Positions 9,113-17,125 are shown, counted from the first letter of the stretch. The stretch is 64,000 nt of DNA from Streptomyces sparsogenes (GCF_001704635.1 NZ_MAXF01000030.1:1-64000), one strand, 5' to 3'. Numbers and translations: made by a program. The notes: generated by a model not told the origin, from the sequence alone.

Positions 9113-10698
9113 GCACGCAGAGCGCGACGAAGCCGCTGAGCGTGAAGAGCGCGAGCGAACTGCTGCGCATGGAAGGGGTCCGCAAGACCTTCCCCGGAGT
9201 GGTCGCGCTCGACGGCGTCGACTTCGACCTGCGCCGCGGCGAGGTGCACGTCCTGCTGGGCGAGAACGGCGCGGGCAAGAGCACGCTGATCAAGATGCTC
9301 TCCGGCGCCCACCGCCCGGACGGCGGCCGGATCCTCGTCGACGGCTCCCCGGTGCGCATCCACGGCGCCCAGGACGCCGAGCGGCTCGGGATCGCCACCA
9401 TCTACCAGGAGTTCAACCTGGTCCCCGACCTCAGCGTCGCCGAGAACATCTTCCTGGGCCGCCAGCCGCGCCGCCTGGGGCTGATCGACCGGAAGACGAT
9501 GAACGCGCGGGCCGCCGAGCTGCTGGCCCGCGTCGGGGTGGACGTCTCCCCCACCGACCGGGTCCGCGAGCTGGGCATCGCCCGGCTCCAGATGGTGGAG
9601 ATCGCCAAGGCGCTGTCCCTGGACGCCCGCGTGCTGATCATGGACGAGCCGACCGCGGTGCTCACCACCGAGGAGGTCGACAAGCTCTTCCGGATCGTGC
9701 GCGCCCTGCGCGCGGACGGCGTCGGCATCGTCTTCATCACCCACCACCTGGAGGAGATAGCCGCCCTGGGCGACCGCGTCACCGTCCTGCGCGACGGCCG
9801 CAGCGTCACCCAGGTCCCGGCCGCCACCGAGCAGGACGAGCTGGTCCGGCTGATGGTGGGCCGCTCCATCGAGCAGCAGTACCCGCGCGAGCGCACCGCC
9901 CCCGCGGCCGGCACCGCGGCGGCGGTGCCGCTGCTGAAGGTCGAGGGGCTCACCCGCCGCGGCAGCTTCCAGGACATCAGCTTCGAGGTGCGGGCCGGTG
10001 AGGTCGTGGGCCTGGCGGGGCTGGTCGGCGCCGGCCGCACCGAGGTGGTCCGCGCGGTCTTCGGCGCCGACCCCTACGACTCCGGGACCGTACGGGTGCT
10101 CGGCAAGCGGCTGCCCGGCCGGGACGTCAACGCGGCGATGGACGCCGGAATCGGCCTCGTGCCGGAGGACCGCAAGGGCCAGGGGCTGGTGCTCGACGCG
10201 TCGGTGCACGAGAACCTGGGCCTGGTGACGCTGCGGCGCGCCACTCGCGCCGGGCTCGTGGACCGGGCCGGGCAGCGCCGCGCGGCGGCCCGGATCTCCG
10301 AGCAGCTCGCGGTCCGCATGGCCGGCCTCGACCAGCGCGTCCGCACCCTCTCGGGCGGCAACCAGCAGAAGGTCGTCATCGGCAAGTGGCTGCTCGCCGA
10401 CAGCAAGGTGCTCATCCTCGACGAGCCCACCCGGGGCATCGACGTGGGCGCGAAGGTCGAGATCTACCAGCTCATCAACGAACTCACCGCCTCCGGACAC
10501 GCGGTGCTGATGATCTCCAGCGACCTCCCCGAGGTGCTGGGCATGAGCGACCGGGTCCTGGTCATGGCCCAGGGCCGGATCGCCGGCGAGCTCGGCGCAC
10601 AGGAAGCGACCCAGGACGCCGTGATGGCCCTGGCCGTGAAGGACATCAAGGGCGTCACGGAAGACGTCAAGGAAATGGAGGGCTCCCGTGGCCACTGA
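9109..10698 (+). CDS. rbsA: Ribose ABC importer, double ATP-binding subunit
   Basis: This 529-residue protein has two ABC domains in tandem, as in RbsA, XylG and MglA. The first has Walker A GENGAGKST and Walker B VLIMDEPTAVL, with the atypical signature IARLQMVEIAKAL. The second has a degenerate P-loop GLVGAGRTE, a proper signature LSGGNQQKV and Walker B VLILDEPTRGIDVG. Asymmetric sites of this kind are normal for the family. It powers sugar uptake through the next gene product. The start is ATG 9109, which overlaps the rbsR stop. The in-frame GTG-type start at 9082 would lie deep within rbsR. It overlaps rbsC by 11 bases. Confidence 0.94.
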   Translation: MSTQSATKPLSVKSASELLRMEGVRKTFPGVVALDGVDFDLRRGEVHVLLGENGAGKSTLIKMLSGAHRPDGGRILVDGSPVRIHGAQDAERLGIATIYQEFNLVPDLSVAENIFLGRQPRRLGLIDRKTMNARAAELLARVGVDVSPTDRVRELGIARLQMVEIAKALSLDARVLIMDEPTAVLTTEEVDKLFRIVRALRADGVGIVFITHHLEEIAALGDRVTVLRDGRSVTQVPAATEQDELVRLMVGRSIEQQYPRERTAPAAGTAAAVPLLKVEGLTRRGSFQDISFEVRAGEVVGLAGLVGAGRTEVVRAVFGADPYDSGTVRVLGKRLPGRDVNAAMDAGIGLVPEDRKGQGLVLDASVHENLGLVTLRRATRAGLVDRAGQRRAAARISEQLAVRMAGLDQRVRTLSGGNQQKVVIGKWLLADSKVLILDEPTRGIDVGAKVEIYQLINELTASGHAVLMISSDLPEVLGMSDRVLVMAQGRIAGELGAQEATQDAVMALAVKDIKGVTEDVKEMEGSRGH

Positions 10699-11680
10699 CA
10701 CGCTCAAGACCAGTAACGCCCATCAGAGTCCCAAGGCCCCGGGCGGCTCCGCGGTGCTGCGTCGTGTGCTGCTCGACAACGGCGCGCTCAGTGCCCTGGT
10801 GGTCCTCGTCGGGGTCATGTCGCTGATGTCCGGCGACTTCCTCACCACCCAGAACCTGCTGAACGTCGGCGTCCAGGCGGCGGTCACCGCGATCCTCGCC
10901 TTCGGCGTCACCTTCGTGATCGTCTCCGCCGGGATCGACCTCTCGGTCGGTTCGGTGGCCGCCCTGTCGGCCACCGTGCTGGCCTGGTCGGCGACCTCAC
11001 AGGGGCTGCCGGTATGGCTGGCCGTCATCCTCGCCGTCGGCACCGGCATCCTGTGCGGGCTGGTCAGCGGGGCGCTGATCTCCTTCGGCAAGCTGCCTCC
11101 GTTCATCGCCACCCTGGCGATGCTCTCGATCGGCCGCGGGCTGGCCCTGGTCATCTCCCAGGGCAGCCCCATCGAGATCCCCGAGTCGGTGGCCCGGCTC
11201 GGCGACACCCTCGGCGGCTGGCTGCCGGTCCCGGTGATCGTGATGATCGCCATGGGCCTGATCACCGGCGCCGTGCTGGCCCGTACGTACTCGGGCCGTG
11301 CCATGTACGCGATCGGCGGCAACGAGGAGGCCGCCCGGCTCTCCGGGATCCGCGTCAAGCGCCAGAAGCTCGTCATCTACGCGCTCTCCGGCGGCTTCGC
11401 GGCCATCGCGGGCATCGTGCTCGCCTCCCGCCTGGCCTCCGCCCAGCCCCAGGCCGCCGTCGGCTACGAGCTGGACGCCATCGCCGCGGTCGTCATCGGT
11501 GGCGCGAGCCTGTCCGGCGGCGTCGGCAAGGCCTCGGGCACGCTCATCGGCGCCCTGATCCTCGCCGTCCTGCGCAACGGCCTCAACCTGCTGTCGGTCT
11601 CCGCCTTCTGGCAGCAGGTCGTCATCGGCGTCGTCATCGCCCTGGCGGTCCTCGTGGACAGTCTCCGCCGCCGCGCGTGA
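10688..11680 (+). CDS. rbsC: Ribose ABC importer, permease
   Basis: This 330-residue integral membrane protein has about eight to ten hydrophobic helices and the signature of the BPD_transp_2 family, including the segment FVIVSAGIDLSVGSV and the region YAIGGNEEAARLSGI that contacts the ATPase. It forms the membrane channel for ribose. The start is GTG 10688, inside the end of rbsA. The N-terminal tail is hydrophilic for about 25 residues before the first helix. The next gene, the binding protein, follows after 61 bp. Its placement between rbsA and rbsB is the standard order. Confidence 0.93.
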   Translation: MATDTLKTSNAHQSPKAPGGSAVLRRVLLDNGALSALVVLVGVMSLMSGDFLTTQNLLNVGVQAAVTAILAFGVTFVIVSAGIDLSVGSVAALSATVLAWSATSQGLPVWLAVILAVGTGILCGLVSGALISFGKLPPFIATLAMLSIGRGLALVISQGSPIEIPESVARLGDTLGGWLPVPVIVMIAMGLITGAVLARTYSGRAMYAIGGNEEAARLSGIRVKRQKLVIYALSGGFAAIAGIVLASRLASAQPQAAVGYELDAIAAVVIGGASLSGGVGKASGTLIGALILAVLRNGLNLLSVSAFWQQVVIGVVIALAVLVDSLRRRA

Positions 11681-11741
11681 CCCGCTACTCCTCCTCATCC
11701 ACCCGCACCCCGTCCCTCGGGCAAACCTGAAGGAAACCACC

Positions 11742-12650
11742 ATGAACCCGAAGAAGATCGTCGCCGCCGCGGCCGTGGTCGCCTCCCTCGCCCTGACCAC
11801 CACCGCCTGCAACAGCTCGTCCGGCTCCTCCGACATCAAGGTGGGCCTGTCCGTCTCCACCCTCAACAACCCCTTCTTCGTGCAGATGAAGGAGGGTGCC
11901 CAGGCCGAGGCCAAGGCCGCCGGTGTCGACCTGACCGTCACCGACGCCCAGAACGACGCCTCCCAGCAGGCCAACCAGATGCAGAACTTCCTCAGCCAGA
12001 ACGTGAAGTCGATCATCATCAACCCGGTCGACTCGGACGCCGCGAGCCCGTCGGTCAAGAGCGCCAACAAGGCCGACGTCCCGGTCGTCGCCGCCGACCG
12101 CGGTGTCACCAGGGGCGACATAGCCACCACCGTGGCCTCGGACAACGTCGCGGGCGGCAAGCTCGCCGCCAAGACCCTGGCCCAGCAGCTCGGCGGCAAG
12201 GGCACCATCCTGGTGCTCCAGGGCACGGCGGGCACCTCCGCCTCGCGCGAGCGCGGCCAGGGCTTCGCCGAGGGCCTGAAGGCGTACCCGGACATCAAGG
12301 TCGTCGCCAAGCAGCCCGCGGACTTCGACCGCGCCAAGGGCCTGGACGTGACCACCAACCTGCTCCAGGCCCACTCCAAGATCACCGGGATCTTCGCCGA
12401 GAACGACGAGATGGCGCTCGGCGCGATCAAGGCCCTCGGCTCCAAGGCCGGCAAGTCGGTCAAGGTCGTCGGCTTCGACGGCACGCCGGACGGCCTCAAG
12501 GCGGTCGAGGCCGGCACCCTCGCCGCGACCGTCGCCCAGCAGCCGAAGGAGTTGGGCAAGCTGGCCGTCAAGAACGCGGTGGCCCTGGCCAAGGGCAAGA
12601 AGGTCGACCCGATGGTCAAGGTGCCGGTGAAGGTCGTCACCGGGAAGTGA
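11742..12650 (+). CDS. rbsB: Ribose-binding lipoprotein of the ABC importer
   Basis: This 302-residue solute-binding protein has a lipoprotein signal peptide (basic MNPKK, hydrophobic core, LTTTAC lipobox with Cys23), so it should be anchored to the outer face of the membrane. The mature chain follows the periplasmic-binding-protein I fold, with IKVGLSVSTLNNPFF, AQNDASQQANQM, IIINPVDSDAA, VVAADRGV and IFAENDEMALGA as the usual sugar-contact segments of ribose and galactose binders. It delivers ribose to RbsC and RbsA. A hairpin after its stop may separate it from rbsK and allow higher expression of the binding protein. Confidence 0.93.
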   Translation: MNPKKIVAAAAVVASLALTTTACNSSSGSSDIKVGLSVSTLNNPFFVQMKEGAQAEAKAAGVDLTVTDAQNDASQQANQMQNFLSQNVKSIIINPVDSDAASPSVKSANKADVPVVAADRGVTRGDIATTVASDNVAGGKLAAKTLAQQLGGKGTILVLQGTAGTSASRERGQGFAEGLKAYPDIKVVAKQPADFDRAKGLDVTTNLLQAHSKITGIFAENDEMALGAIKALGSKAGKSVKVVGFDGTPDGLKAVEAGTLAATVAQQPKELGKLAVKNAVALAKGKKVDPMVKVPVKVVTGK

Positions 12651-12657
12651 CCGCCGC

Positions 12658-12684
12658 GCGGGCGGGATCGTCACTCCCGCCCGC
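12658..12684 (+). terminator. Hairpin between rbsB and rbsK
   Basis: GCGGGCGGGA (12658-12667) pairs perfectly with TCCCGCCCGC (12675-12684) around a seven-base loop, ten bases after the rbsB stop. Lying inside the operon, it more likely acts as an attenuator or 3' RNA-stabilising structure than as a full terminator. Confidence 0.55.
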
Positions 12685-12797
12685 CCCTTCCCGCGACCGG
12701 GGCCCTGGGGCGGAGGCCCGGGCCGGGGAGGGGCGGGCGAGAAGATCCCGCCGCGGGCGCGTCCGGTAACCCAGCCAGTCTGAAGGGACGTACACGC

Positions 12798-13721
12798 ATG
12801 CACGACCACGACCTCCTGGTCGTAGGGTCGGCCAACGCCGATCTGGTGATCGGAGTCGAACGCCGCCCGGCCGCCGGGGAGACCGTCCTCGGCTCCGACC
12901 TCGCCGTCCACCCCGGCGGCAAGGGCGCCAACCAGGCCGTCGCCGCCGCCCGGCTGGGCGCCCGTACGGCCCTGCTGGCCCGCGTCGGTGACGACGCGCA
13001 CGGCCGCCTGCTGCTGGAGTCGCAGCGGGCGGCGGGCGTGGACACCGCGGGCGTCCTGGTCGGCGGCGCGCCCACCGGCGTCGCGCTGATCACCGTCGAC
13101 CCGTCCGGGGACAACAGCATCGTGGTGTCCCTCGGCGCCAACGCCCGGCTGAGCCCCGACGACGTACGGGCCGCCGCGGACCTGCTGGCCTCGGCCCGCG
13201 TGGTCTCGGTCCAGCTGGAGATCCCGCTGGAGACCGTCGCGGCGGTCGCCGAGGCGGTCGGCACGGCGGGCGGGGAGGCGGGCCCGCGCCTGGTCCTCAA
13301 CCCCTCGCCGCCCGCCGCCCTCCCCGCCGAGGTGCTGGCCGCCTGCGATCCGCTGGTGCTCAACGAGCACGAGGCGCGCTTCCTGCTGGGCGAGGACCCG
13401 GCGGGCCGGGAGGAGGCCCCCGAGGCCTGGGCGGCCGCCCTGCTGGCGCGCGGCCCGCGCTCGGTGGTGGTGACCCTGGGCGCCGGCGGCGCGCTCGTCG
13501 CCGACCGCGACCGTACGGTCCTGGTCCCCAGCCTCCCGGTCGAGGCCGTGGACACCACCGGCGCCGGGGACGCCTTCACCGGCGCGCTCGGCTGGCGCCT
13601 GGGCGTCGGCGACGACCTGGAGACGGCCGTGCGGTTCGCCGTACGGGTCGGCGCGGCGGCGGTCACCCGCGCCGGCGCGCAGGAGTCCTTCCCCACGGCC
13701 GAGGAGGTCGCGGCGCGATGA
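12798..13721 (+). CDS. rbsK: Ribokinase
   Basis: This 307-residue PfkB-family kinase phosphorylates ribose at O5, committing it to the pentose phosphate pathway. Motifs are the N-terminal sugar-binding GGKGANQAVAAARLG, LNPSPPAALP and LNEHEARFLLG in the middle, and the PfkB signature DTTGAGDAFTGALGW with the catalytic aspartate of GAGD near residue 256. It starts at ATG 12798, 147 bp after rbsB, and overlaps rbsD by four bases (ATGA). The context leaves little doubt that ribose is the substrate, although related kinases act on other sugars. Confidence 0.94.
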   Translation: MHDHDLLVVGSANADLVIGVERRPAAGETVLGSDLAVHPGGKGANQAVAAARLGARTALLARVGDDAHGRLLLESQRAAGVDTAGVLVGGAPTGVALITVDPSGDNSIVVSLGANARLSPDDVRAAADLLASARVVSVQLEIPLETVAAVAEAVGTAGGEAGPRLVLNPSPPAALPAEVLAACDPLVLNEHEARFLLGEDPAGREEAPEAWAAALLARGPRSVVVTLGAGGALVADRDRTVLVPSLPVEAVDTTGAGDAFTGALGWRLGVGDDLETAVRFAVRVGAAAVTRAGAQESFPTAEEVAAR

Positions 13722-14122
13722 AGCGGTCAGGGATCTTCAACCGCCGGCTGAGCGGGGCCCTCGCCGAGCTGGGCCACACCGACACGGTGATGGTCTGCGA
13801 CGCCGGGCTCCCCATCCCCGCCGGGCCCGCCGGGCCGCCGGTGGTCGATCTCGCCTTCGTGGCGGGGGTGCCGTCCTTCGAGCAGGTGCTCAGGGGGCTG
13901 CTCGACGAGCTGGTGATCGAGGGCGCCACGGCGGCCCTCGAGGTGCGGGAGCACAACCCGTCGGCGACCGCGCTGCTCGACGGCCTCTTCCCCGGGGCGG
14001 GGCTGGAGCTGGTGCCGCACGAGGCGCTCAAGGGGCGGACGGCGGCGGCGCGGCTGGTGGTGCGCACCGGTGAGGTGCGGCCGTACGCCAACGTGCTGCT
14101 GCGCTGCGGCGTGCCGTTCTGA
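13718..14122 (+). CDS. rbsD: D-ribose pyranase
   Basis: This 134-residue protein matches RbsD across its length. It begins MKRSGIFNRRLSGALAELGH with the catalytic histidine at His20, continues VMVCDAGLPIP, and ends with the HEALKGRTAAARLVVRTGE and PYANVLLRCGVPF segments typical of the family. RbsD interconverts the pyranose and furanose forms of ribose so that the kinase gets the furanose. The start overlaps the rbsK stop, and this is the last gene of the operon, followed by a hairpin. Confidence 0.95.
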   Translation: MKRSGIFNRRLSGALAELGHTDTVMVCDAGLPIPAGPAGPPVVDLAFVAGVPSFEQVLRGLLDELVIEGATAALEVREHNPSATALLDGLFPGAGLELVPHEALKGRTAAARLVVRTGEVRPYANVLLRCGVPF

Positions 14123-14468
14123 ATCACTGGTCAGGGCGACGTTCCGAAGCAGGGCGACGTTCTGAGCAGGGCGACAGCGAGATATTTCGAGGGGCCCGGT
14201 CCATCGGCCGGGCCCCTCGCTTCCCCCTCCGCGAGGCTTCCTCTTCTCCCCCGGATTCCCTCGAAATCCCCCCGGATTTCTCCCCCGGAATCCTCCCCCA
14301 GGAAGCCTGGTGCCCGGTACGACCCACGGCGGGCCGGAAGGGTTGCACGCTTGTCGCGAGTTATCGATCCGTGATCCGGCGGCGGTTCCACGCCATACCG
14401 CTTGATCGGCGCGCCGCGCCGCATAGGGTCGGGGCAGTGGTGATCACCCCGAGAGGCGGGAGCGGCGG
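14123..14468 (+). other. Intergenic region after the ribose operon
   Basis: A perfect 12-bp stem (14188-14199 with 14208-14219, CGAGGGGCCCGG arm) around an eight-base loop is the likely terminator of the rbs operon. A direct repeat of the CAGGGCGACGTTC type occurs at about 14131-14163, just after rbsD. A C- and T-rich stretch follows at 14220-14300. I see no gene, and the promoter of the next gene presumably lies near 14380-14440. Confidence 0.65.
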
Positions 14469-15293
14469 ATGCGGGTGATGACGTGGAACGTGTGGTGGCG
14501 GTTCGGCCCGTGGGAGCGGCGCCGGGAGGCGATCCTCGCGGTCCTGCGCGCGGTGCGGCCCGATGTGGTCGGTCTGCAGGAGGTGTGGGCGGACGGCGAG
14601 GAGAACCTGGCGGGCTGGCTCGCGGAACGGCTCGACATGCACTGGACCTGGGCCGCCTCCGACTCCCCCCAGAAGTGGCAGCGCCGCATCGGGGACCCGA
14701 CCATCGACTTCGGCAACGCCGTGCTCAGCCGCTGGCCCATCGCCGAGCGGTCCGTGGCCCGGCTGCCCGCCGGGGGCGGCGCGGACGACGGGCGGCTGGC
14801 GCTGTACGCCCTGGTGGACGCCCCCGGACACCGGGTGCCGTTCTTCACCACCCACCTCAACGCCGACCCTCACGAGTCGGCGGTGCGCTGCGCGCAGGTC
14901 GCCGCCCTGGCCCGCTTCATCGCGGACCACCGCGGCGGCACCCCCTTCCCTCCGGTGGCCACCGGCGACTACAACGCCTGGCCCGACTCCGACGAGATAC
15001 GGCTGCTCGGCGGCTACCGCACGGCCCCCGCCGTCCCCGGGCAGGTCCTCTACGACGCCTGGGAGTACGCCGACCCGGCCGCGCCCTGGGCCACCTGGGA
15101 CACCGCGAACCCGCACGTCGCCAAGACCTTCGAGCCGAGCACCCGCATCGACTACATCCACGTCGGCCCGCCCGGCCCCGACGGCCTCGGCCATGTCCGT
15201 TCCGTACGCCGCGCGGGCGACGGCCCCGTGGACGGCGTCTGGCCCTCCGACCACGCGGCGGTGGTCGCCGAGCTGGCGACGGGCACCTGGTAG
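14469..15293 (+). CDS. Endonuclease/exonuclease/phosphatase family protein
   Basis: This 274-residue protein has the DNase I-like fold of the EEP superfamily. Metal-binding and catalytic segments are visible in order: MTWNVWW (Asn7), VVGLQEVW (the magnesium-binding Glu), FFTTHLNAD, VATGDYNAWPDSDEI (the Asp-x-Asn pair) and the terminal WPSDHAAVVAEL (Asp-His dyad). The family cleaves phosphodiesters in nucleic acids, sphingolipids or inositol phosphates, and nothing here picks one. There is no signal peptide, so it is probably cytoplasmic. It is a single gene between the ribose operon terminator and a strong hairpin. The ATG is seven bases after a GGCGGGAGCGG purine stretch. Confidence 0.85.
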   Translation: MRVMTWNVWWRFGPWERRREAILAVLRAVRPDVVGLQEVWADGEENLAGWLAERLDMHWTWAASDSPQKWQRRIGDPTIDFGNAVLSRWPIAERSVARLPAGGGADDGRLALYALVDAPGHRVPFFTTHLNADPHESAVRCAQVAALARFIADHRGGTPFPPVATGDYNAWPDSDEIRLLGGYRTAPAVPGQVLYDAWEYADPAAPWATWDTANPHVAKTFEPSTRIDYIHVGPPGPDGLGHVRSVRRAGDGPVDGVWPSDHAAVVAELATGTW

Positions 15294-15318
15294 ACCGCCC
15301 CTCGCCGTCCGGGCCCGC

Positions 15319-15399
15319 GCGGCGGTGTCCCCCGGCGTCCGGGTCCGCGTCCGCGTTCGCGCGGCGGGTGTCCCCCGGCGTCCGGGACACCCGCCGCGC
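15319..15399 (+). terminator. Terminator with duplicated arm after the EEP gene
   Basis: A perfect 16-bp stem (15359-15374 with 15384-15399) surrounds a nine-base loop. The left arm and loop region is nearly repeated upstream at 15319-15345 (GCGCGGCGGTGTCCCCCGG), so the hairpin could form in two alternative ways. It ends the backbone side just before the lanthipeptide locus. Confidence 0.65.
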
Positions 15400-15507
15400 A
15401 CCCCTGTGACCAGGCCGGACAGCGCCGGCCGGACCCGGACGGCGGCGGACTGTCCGGGACGCCGCGGATCCATTGTTACCCCCGGCCCGCCTTGGTAGGC
15501 ATTTTGT

Positions 15508-15526
15508 TGTCGGCAATCGCCCGACA
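15508..15526. promoter_or_regulatory. Dyad upstream of the SARP gene
   Basis: TGTCGG and CCGACA form a six-base inverted repeat spaced by seven bases, 53 bp before the SARP start, in a locally AT-richer stretch. It may be an operator, but no partner is indicated. Confidence 0.3.
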
Positions 15527-15578
15527 TCACCGCCTGCCCTGCTCGGTCTCGACGAGCCGGAAAACGGGGAGAACAAAA

Positions 15579-16454
15579 ATGTCGGCCACAAAAACAGCCA
15601 TGAAAATCGAGTGGGCAGCGGAACCGCGTCTGCTCTTCAGGGTGCTCGGCCCCATGGAAGTCCTCGGCGGAACCGAACCGGCCTCGCCGCTGCGGCGAGC
15701 GATTCTCACCGCCCTCCTGCTCCGCGCCGGGCAGGCCATCACCGTCGCGGAATTCACCGAATTGCTGTGGGACGATCCGCCCGCCTCCGCCGCGGCGAAC
15801 ATCCGCAGCCACCTCACGGCGCTGCGGCGTGACCTCGACGGCATCGAGCCGGGTCTGAGCCGGCGGGTGCGGACCTGCCGCGGCAGCCGGAGCGGCTACG
15901 CGCTGGAGGTCGCCCCCGAGGAGTTCGACGTGCCGATGTTCATGGTGTCCGCGCGGCACGGGCGGAGCCTGCTGCTGCGCGGTGACGCGGACCGGGCGGT
16001 CGCGGCACTGGAGAAGACGGTGGCGCTGTGGCGCGGCCCGTTCGGCCCGAGCCTGCCGCCCACCCGGTGGTTCGCCGCCCATGCCGCCGGGCTCAACAGC
16101 GCGCGCTTCGACGCGTACCAGGACCTGTTCACCGCCGCCGTCCTGGCCGACCGCACCGAGACGCTCGCCTACCGGATCGAGAGCGCCATCGCCGAGGCGC
16201 CCTACCGGCAGCGCTTTTGGGAGCTGCTGTCCGCGGTGCACTGCATCAACGGCGACGCGGCCGGCGCCCTGGACGTCATCGGGCGCTGCCGGCGGCTGTT
16301 CGCCGACGACCTGGGGCTCGACCTGCCGCCGAACGTCGCGGCGATGCGGGCCGCGGCGCTGAACTGGGACCGCCAGGAGGCCCGCCGCCTCGTCGCGGCG
16401 CAGGCGCCGGCGCCGGCGCCCGCGTCCACGTCCACGTCCGCGTCCGCCGCCTGA
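15579..16454 (+). CDS. SARP/AfsR-family pathway regulator
   Basis: This 291-residue protein has an OmpR-like winged helix (LFRVLGPMEVLGGTEPASPL, then RRAILTALLLRAGQAITVAEFTELLW, about residues 18-105) followed by a bacterial transcriptional activation domain (DVPMFMVSARHGRSLL through RQRFWELLSAVHCINGDAAGALDVIGRCRRLFADDLG). It lacks the NB-ARC and TPR parts of full AfsR, so it is a short SARP, the type that switches on antibiotic clusters in Streptomyces. The start was set at ATG 15579, behind GGGGAGAAC, rather than the GTG-type start at 15492, whose extra residues are unlike the family. An ATG at 15600 is also possible. It directly precedes the two lanthipeptide precursors and is their likely activator. 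The C-terminus is an Ala-Pro-Ser run. Confidence 0.85.
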   Translation: MSATKTAMKIEWAAEPRLLFRVLGPMEVLGGTEPASPLRRAILTALLLRAGQAITVAEFTELLWDDPPASAAANIRSHLTALRRDLDGIEPGLSRRVRTCRGSRSGYALEVAPEEFDVPMFMVSARHGRSLLLRGDADRAVAALEKTVALWRGPFGPSLPPTRWFAAHAAGLNSARFDAYQDLFTAAVLADRTETLAYRIESAIAEAPYRQRFWELLSAVHCINGDAAGALDVIGRCRRLFADDLGLDLPPNVAAMRAAALNWDRQEARRLVAAQAPAPAPASTSTSASAA

Positions 16455-16653
16455 GCCCTGACGCCCGAGACCGGCCGCCTGAGCCCTGACGCCGGCGGGC
16501 CGACGCCGGATGTGCGGGCCGTATGCACGGCCTGTGCGCGAACCCCGCTCTTCGCGGTGCGGCCGGCCAACAACGGTTTCCCAGAATGAATTCACGGGAC
16601 GCCGGAACAACGGGGCTGTCGGCACCCGCATGCAACCGAACCAAGGAGAGAAG
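16455..16653 (+). promoter_or_regulatory. Probable promoter region of the lanthipeptide operon
   Basis: This 199-bp gap is locally less GC-rich than its surroundings near 16560-16650. It contains two direct repeats: GGCCGCCTGAGCCCTGACGC-like sequence just after the SARP stop, and AACAACGG at 16569-16576 and 16606-16613. The second pair could be activator half-sites, but the 37-bp spacing is not the usual 11 or 22 bp of SARP sites. A strong ribosome site, AAGGAGAGAAG, precedes the alpha precursor. Confidence 0.4.
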
Positions 16654-16836
16654 ATGAACTCGGAATTCGAGGGAGACCTTTCCCTCGTGGAAGAACTCGC
16701 GGAGCAGGACTTCCACGACGTCGCGCAGCACGGCGGCACGATCGACCTCGCTCACCGCATCAGCCAGTACTTCGGGGGTGGGGGGTACGGAATTTTCTGC
16801 ACCCTCACCAAGGAATGCCAGCCGAACTGCAACTGA
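16654..16836 (+). CDS. lanA1: Two-component class II lanthipeptide, alpha precursor
   Basis: This 60-residue peptide has an acidic leader (28 residues, MNSEFEGDLSLVEELAEQDF then HDVAQHGG) ending in a double glycine, and a 32-residue core beginning TIDLAHRISQYFGGGG. The C-terminal FCTLTKECQPNCN closely matches the alpha peptides of lichenicidin and haloduracin and carries the mersacidin-type CTLTxEC element known to bind lipid II. Predicted thioether rings, by analogy, are Ser9-Cys21, Thr22-Cys27 and Thr24-Cys31 of the core, using all three cysteines. Compared with lichenicidin alpha it has the same core length but no N-terminal ring. The ATG follows a strong AAGGAGAGAAG site. The beta precursor follows after 25 bp. 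Confidence 0.92.
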   Translation: MNSEFEGDLSLVEELAEQDFHDVAQHGGTIDLAHRISQYFGGGGYGIFCTLTKECQPNCN

Positions 16837-16861
16837 TGTATTACCAGGGAAAGGGATAGTC

Positions 16862-17050
16862 ATGCAGAAGGACACGGACGTTCTCGGCGCGTGGGACGAG
16901 GCCGAGCTCGTCGAACTGAGCGAGGCGGACGTCCACGGCGGCACCGGACCCGTCTGCGCCGCGATCGGCCTCACCGCCGCCGTCACCAGCATCGCCGTCG
17001 GGGTCTCCGCGGCGGTCTGCCCGACCACCAAGTGCACCAGCAGGTGCTGA
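16862..17050 (+). CDS. lanA2: Two-component class II lanthipeptide, beta precursor
   Basis: This 62-residue peptide has a 27-residue acidic leader (MQKDTDVLGAWDEAELVELS then EADVHGG) and a 35-residue core. The leader ends in HGG, as in the alpha precursor, so one C39 peptidase could cut both. The core starts TGPVCAAIGLTAAV and ends VCPTTKCTSRC, the same ten residues (CPTTKCTSRC) as the tail of lichenicidin beta. Likely rings, by analogy, are Thr1-Cys5, Ser22-Cys26, Thr28-Cys31 and Thr32-Cys35. The middle is strongly hydrophobic, as expected for the pore-forming partner that joins the alpha peptide on lipid II. The ATG at 16862 follows AAAGGGATAG. Confidence 0.92.
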   Translation: MQKDTDVLGAWDEAELVELSEADVHGGTGPVCAAIGLTAAVTSIAVGVSAAVCPTTKCTSRC

Positions 17051-17092
17051 GCGCCGGGCGGCGGGTCCGGTGAGCGCGTAGCGCGGCGCGGT

Positions 17093-17125
17093 GGAACGGG
17101 GGCCCTCGTACGGGCCCCCGGTTCC
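17093..17125 (+). terminator. Attenuator-like hairpin between precursors and lanM1
   Basis: GGAAC plus GGGGGCCC (17093-17105) pairs with GGGCCCCC plus GGTTCC (17112-17125) with one bulged G and a six-base loop. It lies 42 bp after the beta precursor and 53 bp before lanM1, with no T run. Such partial terminators commonly raise precursor mRNA above enzyme mRNA in lantibiotic operons. That role is inferred here. Confidence 0.6.

Noticed and set aside
16569..16613. SARP binding heptamers before lanA1
   Set aside because: AACAACGG is repeated but 37 bp apart, not with the 11- or 22-bp phasing of known SARP sites; evidence is too weak for more than a mention.
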